A DNA stretch of 64,000 nucleotides from Aeromicrobium sp. Leaf245 (GTDB lineage Bacteria; Actinomycetota; Actinomycetes; Propionibacteriales; Nocardioidaceae): assembly GCF_942548115.1 (NCBI RefSeq), contig NZ_OW824151.1, positions 3,162,001 to 3,226,000 on the forward strand, given 5' to 3'. Position numbers and translations under genes: made by a program. Positions 8,573 to 16,074 of the stretch are shown one piece after another; positions within the stretch are counted from its first letter, which is position 1, and every line of letters starts with the position of its first letter. The notes under the pieces were generated by a model. It was not told the DNA's origin and searched no databases. It saw only the letters and a list, made by a program, of their open reading frames with translations.

Positions 8573-9484
8573 ATGGCGCCGGTGCTGGTCACCGGGGTCA
8601 CGGGTTTCGTCGGGGCGCACCTGGCCGAGCGGCTCGTCGCACGCGGCGACGAGGTGCGTGTGCTCGTCCGCAACCCCGCTCGACTGCCCGACGCCGCATG
8701 GGTGTCGTCGGTCGAGGTGGTGCAGGGCGACGCGGGTGACCCGCAGGTCCTCGCCCGTGCGCTGGCAGGCGTCGGCGTGGCCCACTACCTGCTGCACGCG
8801 ATGTCCGACGGTGACGACTACGCCGCCGCCGACCGGGTGCTCGCCACCACCTTCGCCACGGCGGCTGCCGAGGCCGGCGTGCAGCGCATCGTCTACTTGG
8901 GTGGCCTGCTGCCGCCCGGGGACAGCGAGCTGACCGAGCACCTGGCCTCGCGCGACGAGGTCGCCCAGATCCTCCTCGGCGGCAGCGTCCCCGCGGTGGT
9001 GCTGCGCGCCGGCATGGTGATCGGTCGAGGCTCGGCGTCGTTCGACCTCATGGAGGTCGCCACCCGCCTCCTGCCCGTGGTCGTCGGGCCGACGTGGCTG
9101 AAGCACACGATGCAGCCCGTGGGGCTCGAGGACCTGCTGCACTACCTGGTCGGCGTCACCGACCTCGAGGGCGAGGTGCGGCGCAGCTTCGACGTGGGCG
9201 GGCCCGACGTCGTCACGTACCGCGAGCTGATCCAGGCCCACGCGCGGGCCGCGGGCCGACGGGTGCCGTCGACGCTGCTGTTCCCCGTGCTGCTGCCGCA
9301 CACGTTCAGCCTGCTCGTCGGTACCGTCGCGCCGGGTCCCAGCTCGCTCAACGCCGCCCTGGTCCACAGCCTGTCGCTCGACATGGTGTGCACCGAGCAC
9401 GACATCGACGACCTCGTGGGGCTCCCGCCCGGCGGGCGGACGTCGGTGGAGGCAGCGCTCCGCCAGGCCACGCAGCGCCCCTAG
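8573..9484 (+). CDS. Atypical SDR, NAD(P)-binding epimerase-like protein
   Basis: A 303-residue protein with an N-terminal Rossmann motif VLVTGVTGFVGAHLAERL (residues 4-21; TGxxGxxG). It resembles the NmrA/NDUFA9-like atypical short-chain dehydrogenases: the classical YxxxK pair is not obvious, and VYLGGLLP follows the beta-4 strand. The C-terminal part (ELIQAHARAAGRR) fits the substrate domain of this group. It starts two bases after the DUF1295 stop, making a three-gene operon with the lipid methyltransferase. Enzymatic or purely NAD(P)-sensing roles are both possible. Confidence 0.82.
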   Translation: MAPVLVTGVTGFVGAHLAERLVARGDEVRVLVRNPARLPDAAWVSSVEVVQGDAGDPQVLARALAGVGVAHYLLHAMSDGDDYAAADRVLATTFATAAAEAGVQRIVYLGGLLPPGDSELTEHLASRDEVAQILLGGSVPAVVLRAGMVIGRGSASFDLMEVATRLLPVVVGPTWLKHTMQPVGLEDLLHYLVGVTDLEGEVRRSFDVGGPDVVTYRELIQAHARAAGRRVPSTLLFPVLLPHTFSLLVGTVAPGPSSLNAALVHSLSLDMVCTEHDIDDLVGLPPGGRTSVEAALRQATQRP

Positions 9485-9508
9485 CGCTGCGGCAGCCCTG
9501 GGCGGGGT

Positions 9509-10198
9509 CTACTCCGAGACGAAGATGTGCGCGGCGGCGTCGGCGTCGATCTCGGCGGTCTCGCCCTGGCGGGCGACGACCACGCCGTCGTGACCGCGCG
9601 AGACGAGCACGTCGTTGCCGGGCAGCGCGCCGACGCGGCGCAGGACCGACATGACCTCGGTGTCCTTCTGCAGCTCCTCGGCGATGCGCCGGACGATGCG
9701 GCGGACGGGCTCGTCGGAACGGCCGGTGACCTTGGTGAGCGGCTCGACGCCGTGCAGGAACGTGGAGTCGTCGACGACCTCGCCGAGCTCCTCGAGCCCG
9801 GGGATGGGGTTGCCGTACGGCGACTCGGTGGGGTGCTCGAGCAGCTCGACGAGCCGACGCTCGACCTGCTCGGACATGACGTGCTCCCAGCGGCAGGCCT
9901 CTTCGTGCACGAACTCGATCTCGAGCCCGATGACGTCGGTGAGCAGGCGCTCGGCGAGACGGTGCTTGCGCATGACCCGCGTGGCGAGGGCACGACCCTT
10001 GTCGGACAGCTCGAGGTGGCGGTCGCCCTCGACGGTGAGCAGGCCGTCGCGCTCCATGCGCGCCACGGTCTGGCTGACCGTGGGCCCGCTCTGGTGGAGG
10101 CGCTCGGCGATGCGTGCGCGCAGGGGGACGATGCCCTCCTCCTCCAGCTCGAAGACGGTGCGCAGGTACATCTCGGTGGTGTCGATCAGCTCGCTCAC
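9509..10198 (-). CDS. ideR: IdeR/DtxR-type iron-dependent repressor
   Basis: A 229-residue metal-dependent repressor closely matching IdeR/DtxR. The GTG at 10198 gives DtxR numbering directly: Met10, Cys102, Glu105 and His106 form the primary metal site, and His79, Glu83 and His98 belong to the ancillary site. The winged helix is at about 25-60 (QSGPTVSQTVARMERDGLL), the dimerisation domain at about 65-140, and an SH3-like C-terminal domain ends in HIFVSE. With Fe(II) bound, such proteins repress siderophore and iron-uptake genes and activate storage. Conserved metal sites favour iron over manganese (MntR lacks this pattern). AACAAT at 10205-10210 ends six bases before the start, so the mRNA is probably leaderless. 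I found no convincing 19-bp iron box in the window, so its targets lie elsewhere. Confidence 0.92.
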   Translation of the reverse strand: MSELIDTTEMYLRTVFELEEEGIVPLRARIAERLHQSGPTVSQTVARMERDGLLTVEGDRHLELSDKGRALATRVMRKHRLAERLLTDVIGLEIEFVHEEACRWEHVMSEQVERRLVELLEHPTESPYGNPIPGLEELGEVVDDSTFLHGVEPLTKVTGRSDEPVRRIVRRIAEELQKDTEVMSVLRRVGALPGNDVLVSRGHDGVVVARQGETAEIDADAAAHIFVSE

Positions 10199-10204
10199 GC
10201 GGCC

Positions 10205-10210
10205 ATTGTT
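10205..10210 (-). promoter_or_regulatory. -10 hexamer of ideR (leaderless)
   Basis: AACAAT on the minus strand, exactly six bases upstream of the GTG at 10198. It supports that GTG over the longer frame to 10324, which would reach into the photolyase gene. Confidence 0.5.
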
Positions 10211-10253
10211 CCATGAGGTGCAGACACCGCGTGCACGCGTGAGGATGGTGCCC

Positions 10254-11600
10254 GTGCCGACCTCCGTGATGTGCTTCCGATCCGACTTCCGGCTGAACGA
10301 CAACCCGGCCCTGCGCGAGGCCATCGAGGCCGGTCCCGACGGCGTCGTGCCGATGTTCGTGCTCGACGACCACTACTGGGGGCCGAACGGTCGGACCCGT
10401 CTGGCGTACCTCATGGGACTGCTGCGCGACCTCGACGAACGCGTCGGTGGGCTCGTGGTGGTGCACGGCAAGCCCGAGGAGGTCGTGCCGCGGGTGGCGC
10501 GTGCCGTGGAGGCGTCGAGCGTGCACGTGGCCGCCGACTACGGCCCGTACGAGTCGGGCCGGGACGAGCGCATCGAGAAGGCGCTGGCCGACGACGACCT
10601 GGCGTTCGTGCGCACCGGCTCCTCGTACGCCGTCGCGCCCGGTCGGGTGACCAAGGACGACGGCACCCCGTACCGGGTCTTCACTCCCTTCTACCGGGCG
10701 TGGCAGGCCCACGGATGGCGCGCTCCGGCCCCGGGTGTCCGCTCGGTGCCGTGGATCCAGGCCGACGTGCGCACCACCCAGCTGCCCGACGTGGACCCGC
10801 CCGAGGGCGTCACCCTCCCCCCGCTCGGTGAGGAGGCGGCCCGACGTCGCTGGCGCGACTGGATCGACCAGGTCGACGAGTACGACGACCTGCGCGACGT
10901 GCCCGGCCGCGACGCGACGTCGCGCATGTCGGTGCACCTGAAGTGGGGCACCATCCACCCGCGCACCATGCTCGCCGACCTGGCCGAGCGGGGCGGCAAG
11001 GGCGCCGAGGCCTACGCGCGCGAGCTGGCGTTCCGCGAGTTCTACGCCGACGTCGTGCACCACCGGCCCGACACGCTCGAGGGCTACTACGACAAGCGGT
11101 TCGAGACGATGGAGTACGACCACCCCGGCGGCGACCTGCAGCTGTGGAAGGACGGCCGCACCGGCTTCCCGATCGTCGACGCCGGCATGCGCCAGCTGCA
11201 GGCGGAGGGCTGGATGCACAACCGCGTGCGGATGATCGTGGCCAGCTTCCTGGTGAAGGACCTGCACCTGGAGTGGACCGTGGGCGCCGACCACTTCCTC
11301 GACCTGCTCGTGGACGCCGACCCCTGCTCCAACCAGCACGGCTGGCAGTGGGTGGCCGGGTGCGGCACCGACGCCGCCCCGTACTTCCGCATCTTCAACC
11401 CGACGTCGCAGGGCAAGAAGTTCGATCCCGACGGCACGTACGTGCGCCGGTGGGTGCCGGAGCTGCGCGACGTCCCGGACCGGTTCGTCCACGAGCCGTG
11501 GCGCCTGGACGAGCCGCCGGCGGACTACCCCGGGCCGATGGTCGACCATGCCGAGGAGCGCAAGGAGTCGTTGCGCCGCTACGAGGCCATGCGTTCCTGA
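10254..11600 (+). CDS. phr: Deoxyribodipyrimidine photolyase
   Basis: A 448-residue class I photolyase/cryptochrome-family flavoprotein. The N-terminal antenna domain starts with SVMCFRSDFRLNDNPALREA, the family opening. The C-terminal FAD domain has MSVHLKWGTIHPRTML, ELAFREFYADVV and the long FAD/DNA segment around WMHNRVRMIVASFLVKDL and NQHGWQWVAGCGTDAAPYFR. The enzyme repairs UV-induced pyrimidine dimers with blue light. The GTG at 10254 was chosen because GAGG ends nine bases before it; an ATG at 10245 is also in frame and would add three residues. It is divergent from ideR with only 55 bases between. Nearness to the CFA/DUF1295 genes recalls light-induced lipid-photolyase clusters of other bacteria. 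Confidence 0.93.
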   Translation: MPTSVMCFRSDFRLNDNPALREAIEAGPDGVVPMFVLDDHYWGPNGRTRLAYLMGLLRDLDERVGGLVVVHGKPEEVVPRVARAVEASSVHVAADYGPYESGRDERIEKALADDDLAFVRTGSSYAVAPGRVTKDDGTPYRVFTPFYRAWQAHGWRAPAPGVRSVPWIQADVRTTQLPDVDPPEGVTLPPLGEEAARRRWRDWIDQVDEYDDLRDVPGRDATSRMSVHLKWGTIHPRTMLADLAERGGKGAEAYARELAFREFYADVVHHRPDTLEGYYDKRFETMEYDHPGGDLQLWKDGRTGFPIVDAGMRQLQAEGWMHNRVRMIVASFLVKDLHLEWTVGADHFLDLLVDADPCSNQHGWQWVAGCGTDAAPYFRIFNPTSQGKKFDPDGTYVRRWVPELRDVPDRFVHEPWRLDEPPADYPGPMVDHAEERKESLRRYEAMRS

Positions 11601-11688
11601 TCAGGGCCGCCGGCGACCGGACTCCTGACGCGAGAGCTTCGGGACCGGGGTCGTCGCCCGGACCGTGCGGCGTGGTTACGGTGGTCCC

Positions 11689-12405
11689 GTGACCACGATC
11701 CCCCGCAGGTTCAACGGCCCGGAGCACTCAGGCAACGGCGGCTGGGTGAGCGGCCTGCTCGCCGCGCAGCAGCAGGAGCGGCACGGCAGCACGGTGGTGA
11801 CGGCCACCCTTCGGCAGCCGCCCCCGCTGGAGGTCCCGCTCACCTGGGAGGACCACCCCGAGGAGGTGCGACTCGTGACGGCCGGTGGCGCGCTCATCGG
11901 CGAGGCGACGTCGGGGTCGTTCGAGCACGAGCCGCTCACCGCCCCGAGCATCGACGAGGCCGAGCAGGGCGTGGCGTCGTACCCCGGGTTCGCGTCGCAC
12001 CCCTTCGACCTGTGCTTCACCTGCGGCACGGCTCGCCAGCCCGGCGACGGCCTGCGGCTCTTCACCGGTCCGGTGGGCGACGGGCGCACGGCGGGCACCT
12101 GGACCCCCGACCCCGCCGTGGCCGGGAGCGACGGCCTGCTCGACGTCCCCACCACGTGGGCGGCGCTCGACTGCCCCGGTGGCTGGGCCGCCGACTTCAC
12201 CGCGCAGCCGATGGTGCTGGGCCGGATGACGGCCGAGGTGCTGCGTCGTCCCGCCGCGGGCGAGGCGCTGCTCGCGTCGGGCCTCCTGCGCGAGCGCGAC
12301 GGCCGCAAGTTCCGCACCGCCACCGCCCTGCACACCGTCGACGGCGAGCTGCTGGGTCGGGCCGAGCAGGTCTGGATCGAGATCGACCTCGCCCGCTTCT
12401 CCTGA
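11689..12405 (+). CDS. Hypothetical protein, hotdog-thioesterase-like
   Basis: A 238-residue soluble protein. HPFDLCFTCGTARQPGDGLRL (split at residues ~102-122) has a CxxC pair followed by a GDGLRL turn, and the C-terminal half (WAALDCPGGWA, ELLGRAEQVWIEID) reads like the second half of a double-hotdog thioesterase/dehydratase. No catalytic residue can be assigned. TACGGT at 11677-11682 stands six bases before the GTG at 11689, which supports that start over the in-frame ATG at 11665. It is convergent with the MFS gene across a palindromic repeat. Confidence 0.6.
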   Translation: MTTIPRRFNGPEHSGNGGWVSGLLAAQQQERHGSTVVTATLRQPPPLEVPLTWEDHPEEVRLVTAGGALIGEATSGSFEHEPLTAPSIDEAEQGVASYPGFASHPFDLCFTCGTARQPGDGLRLFTGPVGDGRTAGTWTPDPAVAGSDGLLDVPTTWAALDCPGGWAADFTAQPMVLGRMTAEVLRRPAAGEALLASGLLRERDGRKFRTATALHTVDGELLGRAEQVWIEIDLARFS

Positions 12406-12433
12406 CCCTTCCTCGTCACCTCCGTGCCCTGGT

Positions 12434-12545
12434 CAGAGGTAGGTAGCGCACCTGACACCGCCGCCTGAGGTAGGTGTCGCACCTCATCGACGGCGCATGA
12501 GGTGCGAGACCTACCTCAGACGCGCCCGTTCGGTGCGCTACCTCC
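12434..12545. repeat. Intergenic palindromic repeat, family A, copy 1
   Basis: Four copies of a GAGGTAGGTNNCGCACCT core lie between convergent genes: direct copies at 12436-12454 and 12466-12486 and inverted copies at 12498-12518 and 12532-12545. The two central copies form a hairpin of 20 matches out of 21 with an 11-base loop. The same arrangement occurs at 39.6 kb. It could serve as a bidirectional terminator or be a non-autonomous mobile repeat. Confidence 0.8.
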
Positions 12546-12575
12546 CAACGAGTCGAACGACGCGTCGAGCACCCG

Positions 12576-13844
12576 CTACGGCGTGGGTTCGCGCGCGTCG
12601 TAGGCGCGGAACCCACGCGACCGCAGGCCGAACCAGGCCGTGGCGGCCACGCACAGCGCCCCGCCGATCGTCATCGCCCAGGCCTCCCCCGCCAGACCGG
12701 CGAGCGAGCCCATCACGAAGTCGCCCAGGCGCGGGCCACCGGCGACGACGACGATGAACACGCCCTGCATGCGGCCGCGCAGCTCGTCGGGGGCCGCGGT
12801 CTGCAGGATCGTCGACCGGTAGGCGGCGCTGACCATGTCGGCCGCACCCGAGCAGGCGAGCATGAGCACGCACAACCACAGCAGGCTCGCGCCGGAGAAG
12901 ACCGACACCCCTGCCGCCGACACCGCGGCACCGTAGACGCACACGGCTGCGACGACGGCGACCCCGTGCCGGTGCACCCGGCTCACCCAGCCGGACACGA
13001 GGAACGCGATCACCGCACCGATGCCGGGAGCGGCCTGCAGGAGCCCGAGGGTCTCCGGGCCGGTCGCGAAGACCGTCACGGCGAGGGCAGGGAACAGGGC
13101 GCGTGGCTGGGCGAGCACCATCGCGAACAGGTCGATCACGAACGTCATGCGCACGTTGGGTGCCGTGCGCAGGAAGCGCAGCCCCTCGACCACCGACCGG
13201 AGGCCCGGGACGGGCTGGCGGGTGAGCGGCGGCAGCGCCGGCAGCCGGAACAGGGAGTAGAGGGCGGCCACGAAGAGCACGACGTCGACGAGGTAGGCGG
13301 CGTCGACACCCTTCCAGGCGATGAGAAGCCCGCCGAGCAGCGGCCCGGCGGTGAAGGAGAGGTTGGTCGCGGCCATCCCGAGGGCGTTGGCGGCCGGGAG
13401 CAGGTCGGCCGGCAGCAGGCGCGGCAGCATGGCCGACCGCGCGGGCTGGTTGACGGCGAACAGCGCCGACTGCACGGCGACCAGCCCGTAGAGGAAGCCG
13501 ACGGAGTCGACGCCGGCGAGGCTGTGGGCGACGAGGGCCATCGAGCACAGCCACAACCCGAGGGCGGACACGAGGGCGACCCGACGTCGGTCGAAGGCGT
13601 CGGCGAGCGCGCCGCCGTAGAGCCCGCCGAGCACGAGGGGCAGGAGTCCGGCCAGGCCGATGAGGCCGACGGAGAACGACGACGTGGTGAGCGAGTAGAC
13701 CTCGTACGCGATCGCGACGATCGTCATCTGCTGGCCGAACGCGGAGACGGTCTGGCCGAGCCACAACCGTCGATACGCCGGTGACGCGCGCAGCGGACGC
13801 ACGTCGGTCAGCACCGCACCGGCCACCCCTGACAGTCTCCCCAC
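12576..13844 (-). CDS. MFS exporter (EntS-like)
   Basis: A 422-residue major facilitator with about 12 hydrophobic helices. It begins with RPLRASPAYRRLWLGQTVSA, typical of the EntS/enterobactin-exporter group of MFS_3 permeases, and has the A-like loop GGALADAFDRRRVAL between helices 2 and 3. CAAGAT at 13851-13856 precedes the GTG at 13844 by six bases, so I start there rather than at the ATG at 13862. The EntS-like type could export a siderophore or drug, but no siderophore genes are present. It is divergent from a small membrane protein gene. Confidence 0.85.
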   Translation of the reverse strand: MGRLSGVAGAVLTDVRPLRASPAYRRLWLGQTVSAFGQQMTIVAIAYEVYSLTTSSFSVGLIGLAGLLPLVLGGLYGGALADAFDRRRVALVSALGLWLCSMALVAHSLAGVDSVGFLYGLVAVQSALFAVNQPARSAMLPRLLPADLLPAANALGMAATNLSFTAGPLLGGLLIAWKGVDAAYLVDVVLFVAALYSLFRLPALPPLTRQPVPGLRSVVEGLRFLRTAPNVRMTFVIDLFAMVLAQPRALFPALAVTVFATGPETLGLLQAAPGIGAVIAFLVSGWVSRVHRHGVAVVAAVCVYGAAVSAAGVSVFSGASLLWLCVLMLACSGAADMVSAAYRSTILQTAAPDELRGRMQGVFIVVVAGGPRLGDFVMGSLAGLAGEAWAMTIGGALCVAATAWFGLRSRGFRAYDAREPTP

Positions 13845-13850
13845 GCAACG

Positions 13851-13856
13851 ATCTTG
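13851..13856 (-). promoter_or_regulatory. -10 hexamer of MFS gene (leaderless)
   Basis: CAAGAT on the minus strand six bases before GTG 13844. It lies inside the N-terminal extension that an ATG 13862 start would require, and so argues for the shorter protein. Confidence 0.45.
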
Positions 13857-13894
13857 GCGCATGGGTGACCGACCCTCGCTGGCAGGATCACGTC

Positions 13895-14173
13895 ATGGCC
13901 CGACCACCGATGACGACGCAGCAGGTCCAGCAGTGGATCGTGAGCCTGCTCGTCGTCGCGGTGTCCTGCTTCCCCCTCGGAGCGCTGGCCGCCGCGGTCA
14001 CGATGCTCGCCGGCGAGCGGCACGACGCCGCGATCGTGCTGGTCGCGATCATGGGCGCGCTCGGCACCGCCGCGGTCTCGGCCGGACGGCTGGTGCACCG
14101 GCTCTCGCCGGTCTCACCGTGGACCCTGCTCGGCGTGCTGCCGGCGGCGGTGACCGCGGCCCTCGTGCTCTGA
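13895..14173 (+). CDS. Small membrane protein
   Basis: A 92-residue protein with about three hydrophobic segments (residues 14-34, 43-62 and 70-90) separated by short loops (GERHDA, HRLSPVS). I do not recognise a family. CAGGAT at 13883-13888 stands six bases before the ATG at 13895, which supports this start over the longer frame from 13781 that overlaps the MFS gene. It is divergent from the MFS gene and convergent with pdxH. Confidence 0.6.
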   Translation: MARPPMTTQQVQQWIVSLLVVAVSCFPLGALAAAVTMLAGERHDAAIVLVAIMGALGTAAVSAGRLVHRLSPVSPWTLLGVLPAAVTAALVL

Positions 14174-14185
14174 GTCGGGTCGGTC

Positions 14186-14842
14186 TCAGGGCTGGAGGCG
14201 AGTGCGCGTCCAGCCGGCGCCCTCATGGCGGAAGAGCAGGCGGTCGTGCACGCGGTTGCGCCGGCCGTGCCAGAACTCGATGGTGGTCGGCACCAGGAGG
14301 TAGCCACCCCACGTCGACGGCCGTCGGACCTCGGCGTCTCCCGCCCGCTCGGTGGCCTCGCGCACCTGCTCCTCGAGGGCCGCGCGGTCGGCCACCGGCC
14401 GCGACTGGTGCGAGGCGACTGCGCCGAGCTGGGCGCCCCGCGGCCGGCTCGCGAAGTAGGCGTCGCTCTCCTCCTCCGGCAGCCGCTCGACGTGTCCCTC
14501 CAGCCGCACCTGGCGCTGCACGGGGTGCCAGAGCAACGTGGCCGCGGCCCGCGGGTTCGCTGCCAGCTCCACTCCCTTGCGGGAGCTGTAGTGGGTGAAG
14601 AACGTGATGCCCCGGTCGTCGAGCCCCTTCATGAGCACCGTGCGGACCGACGGGAGACCATCGAGCGTGGCGGTGGCGAGCGCCATCGCGTTGGGCTCGG
14701 GCACCTGCGCGTCGACGACGTCGTCGAGCCACCGCCTCAGCAGGTCCATCGGGTCGTCACCGGCCGTGCCCTCGTCGAGTCCGGCGTTCTCGTACTCGCT
14801 GCGCATGGCCGCGAGTCGTGCTGCGTCGACGGAGCCGGTCAT
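14186..14842 (-). CDS. pdxH: Pyridoxamine 5'-phosphate oxidase
   Basis: A 218-residue FMN enzyme that oxidises pyridoxine- or pyridoxamine-5'-phosphate to pyridoxal phosphate. It has the family N-terminus (MRSEYENAGLDE), the FMN/PLP-binding PSVRTVLMKG and FFTHYSSRKG, the ASRPRGAQLGAVASHQS segment and the C-terminal RVHDRLLFR, close to the usual RLHDR motif. Length matches the family. TACCGT lies seven bases before the ATG at 14842. It is divergent from citrate synthase. The PLP made here serves enzymes such as the desulfhydrase-like protein at 3.7 kb. Confidence 0.95.
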   Translation of the reverse strand: MTGSVDAARLAAMRSEYENAGLDEGTAGDDPMDLLRRWLDDVVDAQVPEPNAMALATATLDGLPSVRTVLMKGLDDRGITFFTHYSSRKGVELAANPRAAATLLWHPVQRQVRLEGHVERLPEEESDAYFASRPRGAQLGAVASHQSRPVADRAALEEQVREATERAGDAEVRRPSTWGGYLLVPTTIEFWHGRRNRVHDRLLFRHEGAGWTRTRLQP

Positions 14843-14910
14843 GACCACCACGGTAGTGCGGCTCAGGACCACCGGCAGGACGCGCCGCACACAGGCCCTG
14901 CGGTCCAGGG

Positions 14911-14916
14911 CACAAT
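14911..14916 (+). promoter_or_regulatory. -10 hexamer of citrate synthase gene
   Basis: CACAAT six bases before ATG 14923; no Shine-Dalgarno sequence is present in the gap, consistent with a leaderless transcript. Confidence 0.5.
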
Positions 14917-14922
14917 GCAGCC

Positions 14923-16041
14923 ATGGCTGAAGACGTGAAGGTTCACCACGGGCTCGAGGGCGTCATCGCTTTCGAGAGCGACATCGCCGAGCCCGACAAG
15001 GAAGGGTCCGCGCTGCGCTACCGCGGCGTCGACATCGACGACCTCGTCGGCCGCGTGCCGTTCGAGAAGATCTGGGGCCTCCTGGTCGACGGCCACTACG
15101 AGCCCGGCCTGCCGCCCGCCGAGCCGTTCCCCATCCCCGTGCACTCCGGCGACATCCGCGCCGACGTGCAGAGCGCCATCGCCCTCACCGCTCCGGCGTG
15201 GGGCCTTCGCCAGCTCTACGACATCGAGACCCCCGAGCAGGTCCGCGAGGACCTCTCCCGCACCGCCGTGATGATCCTGTCGTACGTGGCACAGGCCGCC
15301 CGCGGCGTCGGCAAGCCGATGGTGCCCCAGGCCGTCATCGACGAGCAGGCCACCATCGTCGAGCGGATGCTGATGCGCTGGCGCGGCGAGGTGAACCCCG
15401 ACCACGCCAAGGCGATCGACGCCTACCTGGTCTCGGCCGCCGAGCACGGCATGAACGCCTCCACCTTCACCGCTCGCGTCATCGCCTCCACCGGTGCCGA
15501 CGTGGCCGCAGCGCTCTCCGGTGCCGTCGGCGCCATGTCGGGCCCGCTGCACGGCGGTGCCCCCTCGCGCGTGCTGCACATGATCGAGCAGGTCGAGAAG
15601 TCCGGCGACGCCGAGGCCTACGTGAAGAACCTCCTCGACTCCGGCGAGCGCCTCATGGGCTTCGGCCACCGCGTCTACCGCGCCGAGGACCCCCGTGCCC
15701 GCACGCTGCGCCGCACCGCCAAGGAGCTCAACGCCCCCCGCGCCGAGGTGGCCGAGGCGCTCGAGCAGGCTGCACTCGCCGAGCTGCGTGCGCGCCGCCC
15801 CGACCGCGTCCTCGAGACCAACGTGGAGTTCTGGGCCGCGATCGTGCTCGACTTCGCCGAGGTGCCGCCGAACATGTTCACCGCGATGTTCACGTCGGCG
15901 CGCACCGCCGGCTGGAGCGCCCACATCCTGGAGCAGTACAACAAGGGCCGCCTGATCCGGCCCTCGTCGGTCTACACCGGCCCCGACCCCCGCAGCGCCG
16001 ACGAGGTCGAGGGCTGGAACGAGGAGTGGGCGAAGGGCTGA
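14923..16041 (+). CDS. citA: Citrate synthase 2
   Basis: A 372-residue type II-like citrate synthase of the short actinobacterial form. It condenses oxaloacetate with acetyl-CoA at entry to the TCA cycle. SAAEHGMNASTFTARV (about 167-182) carries a substrate-binding His, MSGPLHGGAPSRVL (about 205-218) the next, and GFGHRVYRAEDPRA (about 246-259) a third His with the CoA loop; FAEVPPNMFTAMF lies near the C-terminus. The protein lacks the N-terminal beta domain of E. coli GltA. The TCA link to sdhCAB at the other end of the window is functional, not operonic. Confidence 0.95.
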   Translation: MAEDVKVHHGLEGVIAFESDIAEPDKEGSALRYRGVDIDDLVGRVPFEKIWGLLVDGHYEPGLPPAEPFPIPVHSGDIRADVQSAIALTAPAWGLRQLYDIETPEQVREDLSRTAVMILSYVAQAARGVGKPMVPQAVIDEQATIVERMLMRWRGEVNPDHAKAIDAYLVSAAEHGMNASTFTARVIASTGADVAAALSGAVGAMSGPLHGGAPSRVLHMIEQVEKSGDAEAYVKNLLDSGERLMGFGHRVYRAEDPRARTLRRTAKELNAPRAEVAEALEQAALAELRARRPDRVLETNVEFWAAIVLDFAEVPPNMFTAMFTSARTAGWSAHILEQYNKGRLIRPSSVYTGPDPRSADEVEGWNEEWAKG

Positions 16042-16042
16042 G

Positions 16043-16074
16043 CCGCCCCCACCTGCGTCATTCGGCGGGGGTGG
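16043..16074. terminator. Possible bidirectional terminator between convergent genes
   Basis: An eight-base-pair G+C stem (16043-16050 with 16067-16074, one G-T pair) with a 16-base loop at the junction of citrate synthase and the convergent glycosyltransferase gene. It overlaps the stop codon of the latter. There is no T-tract, so support is weak. Confidence 0.3.
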
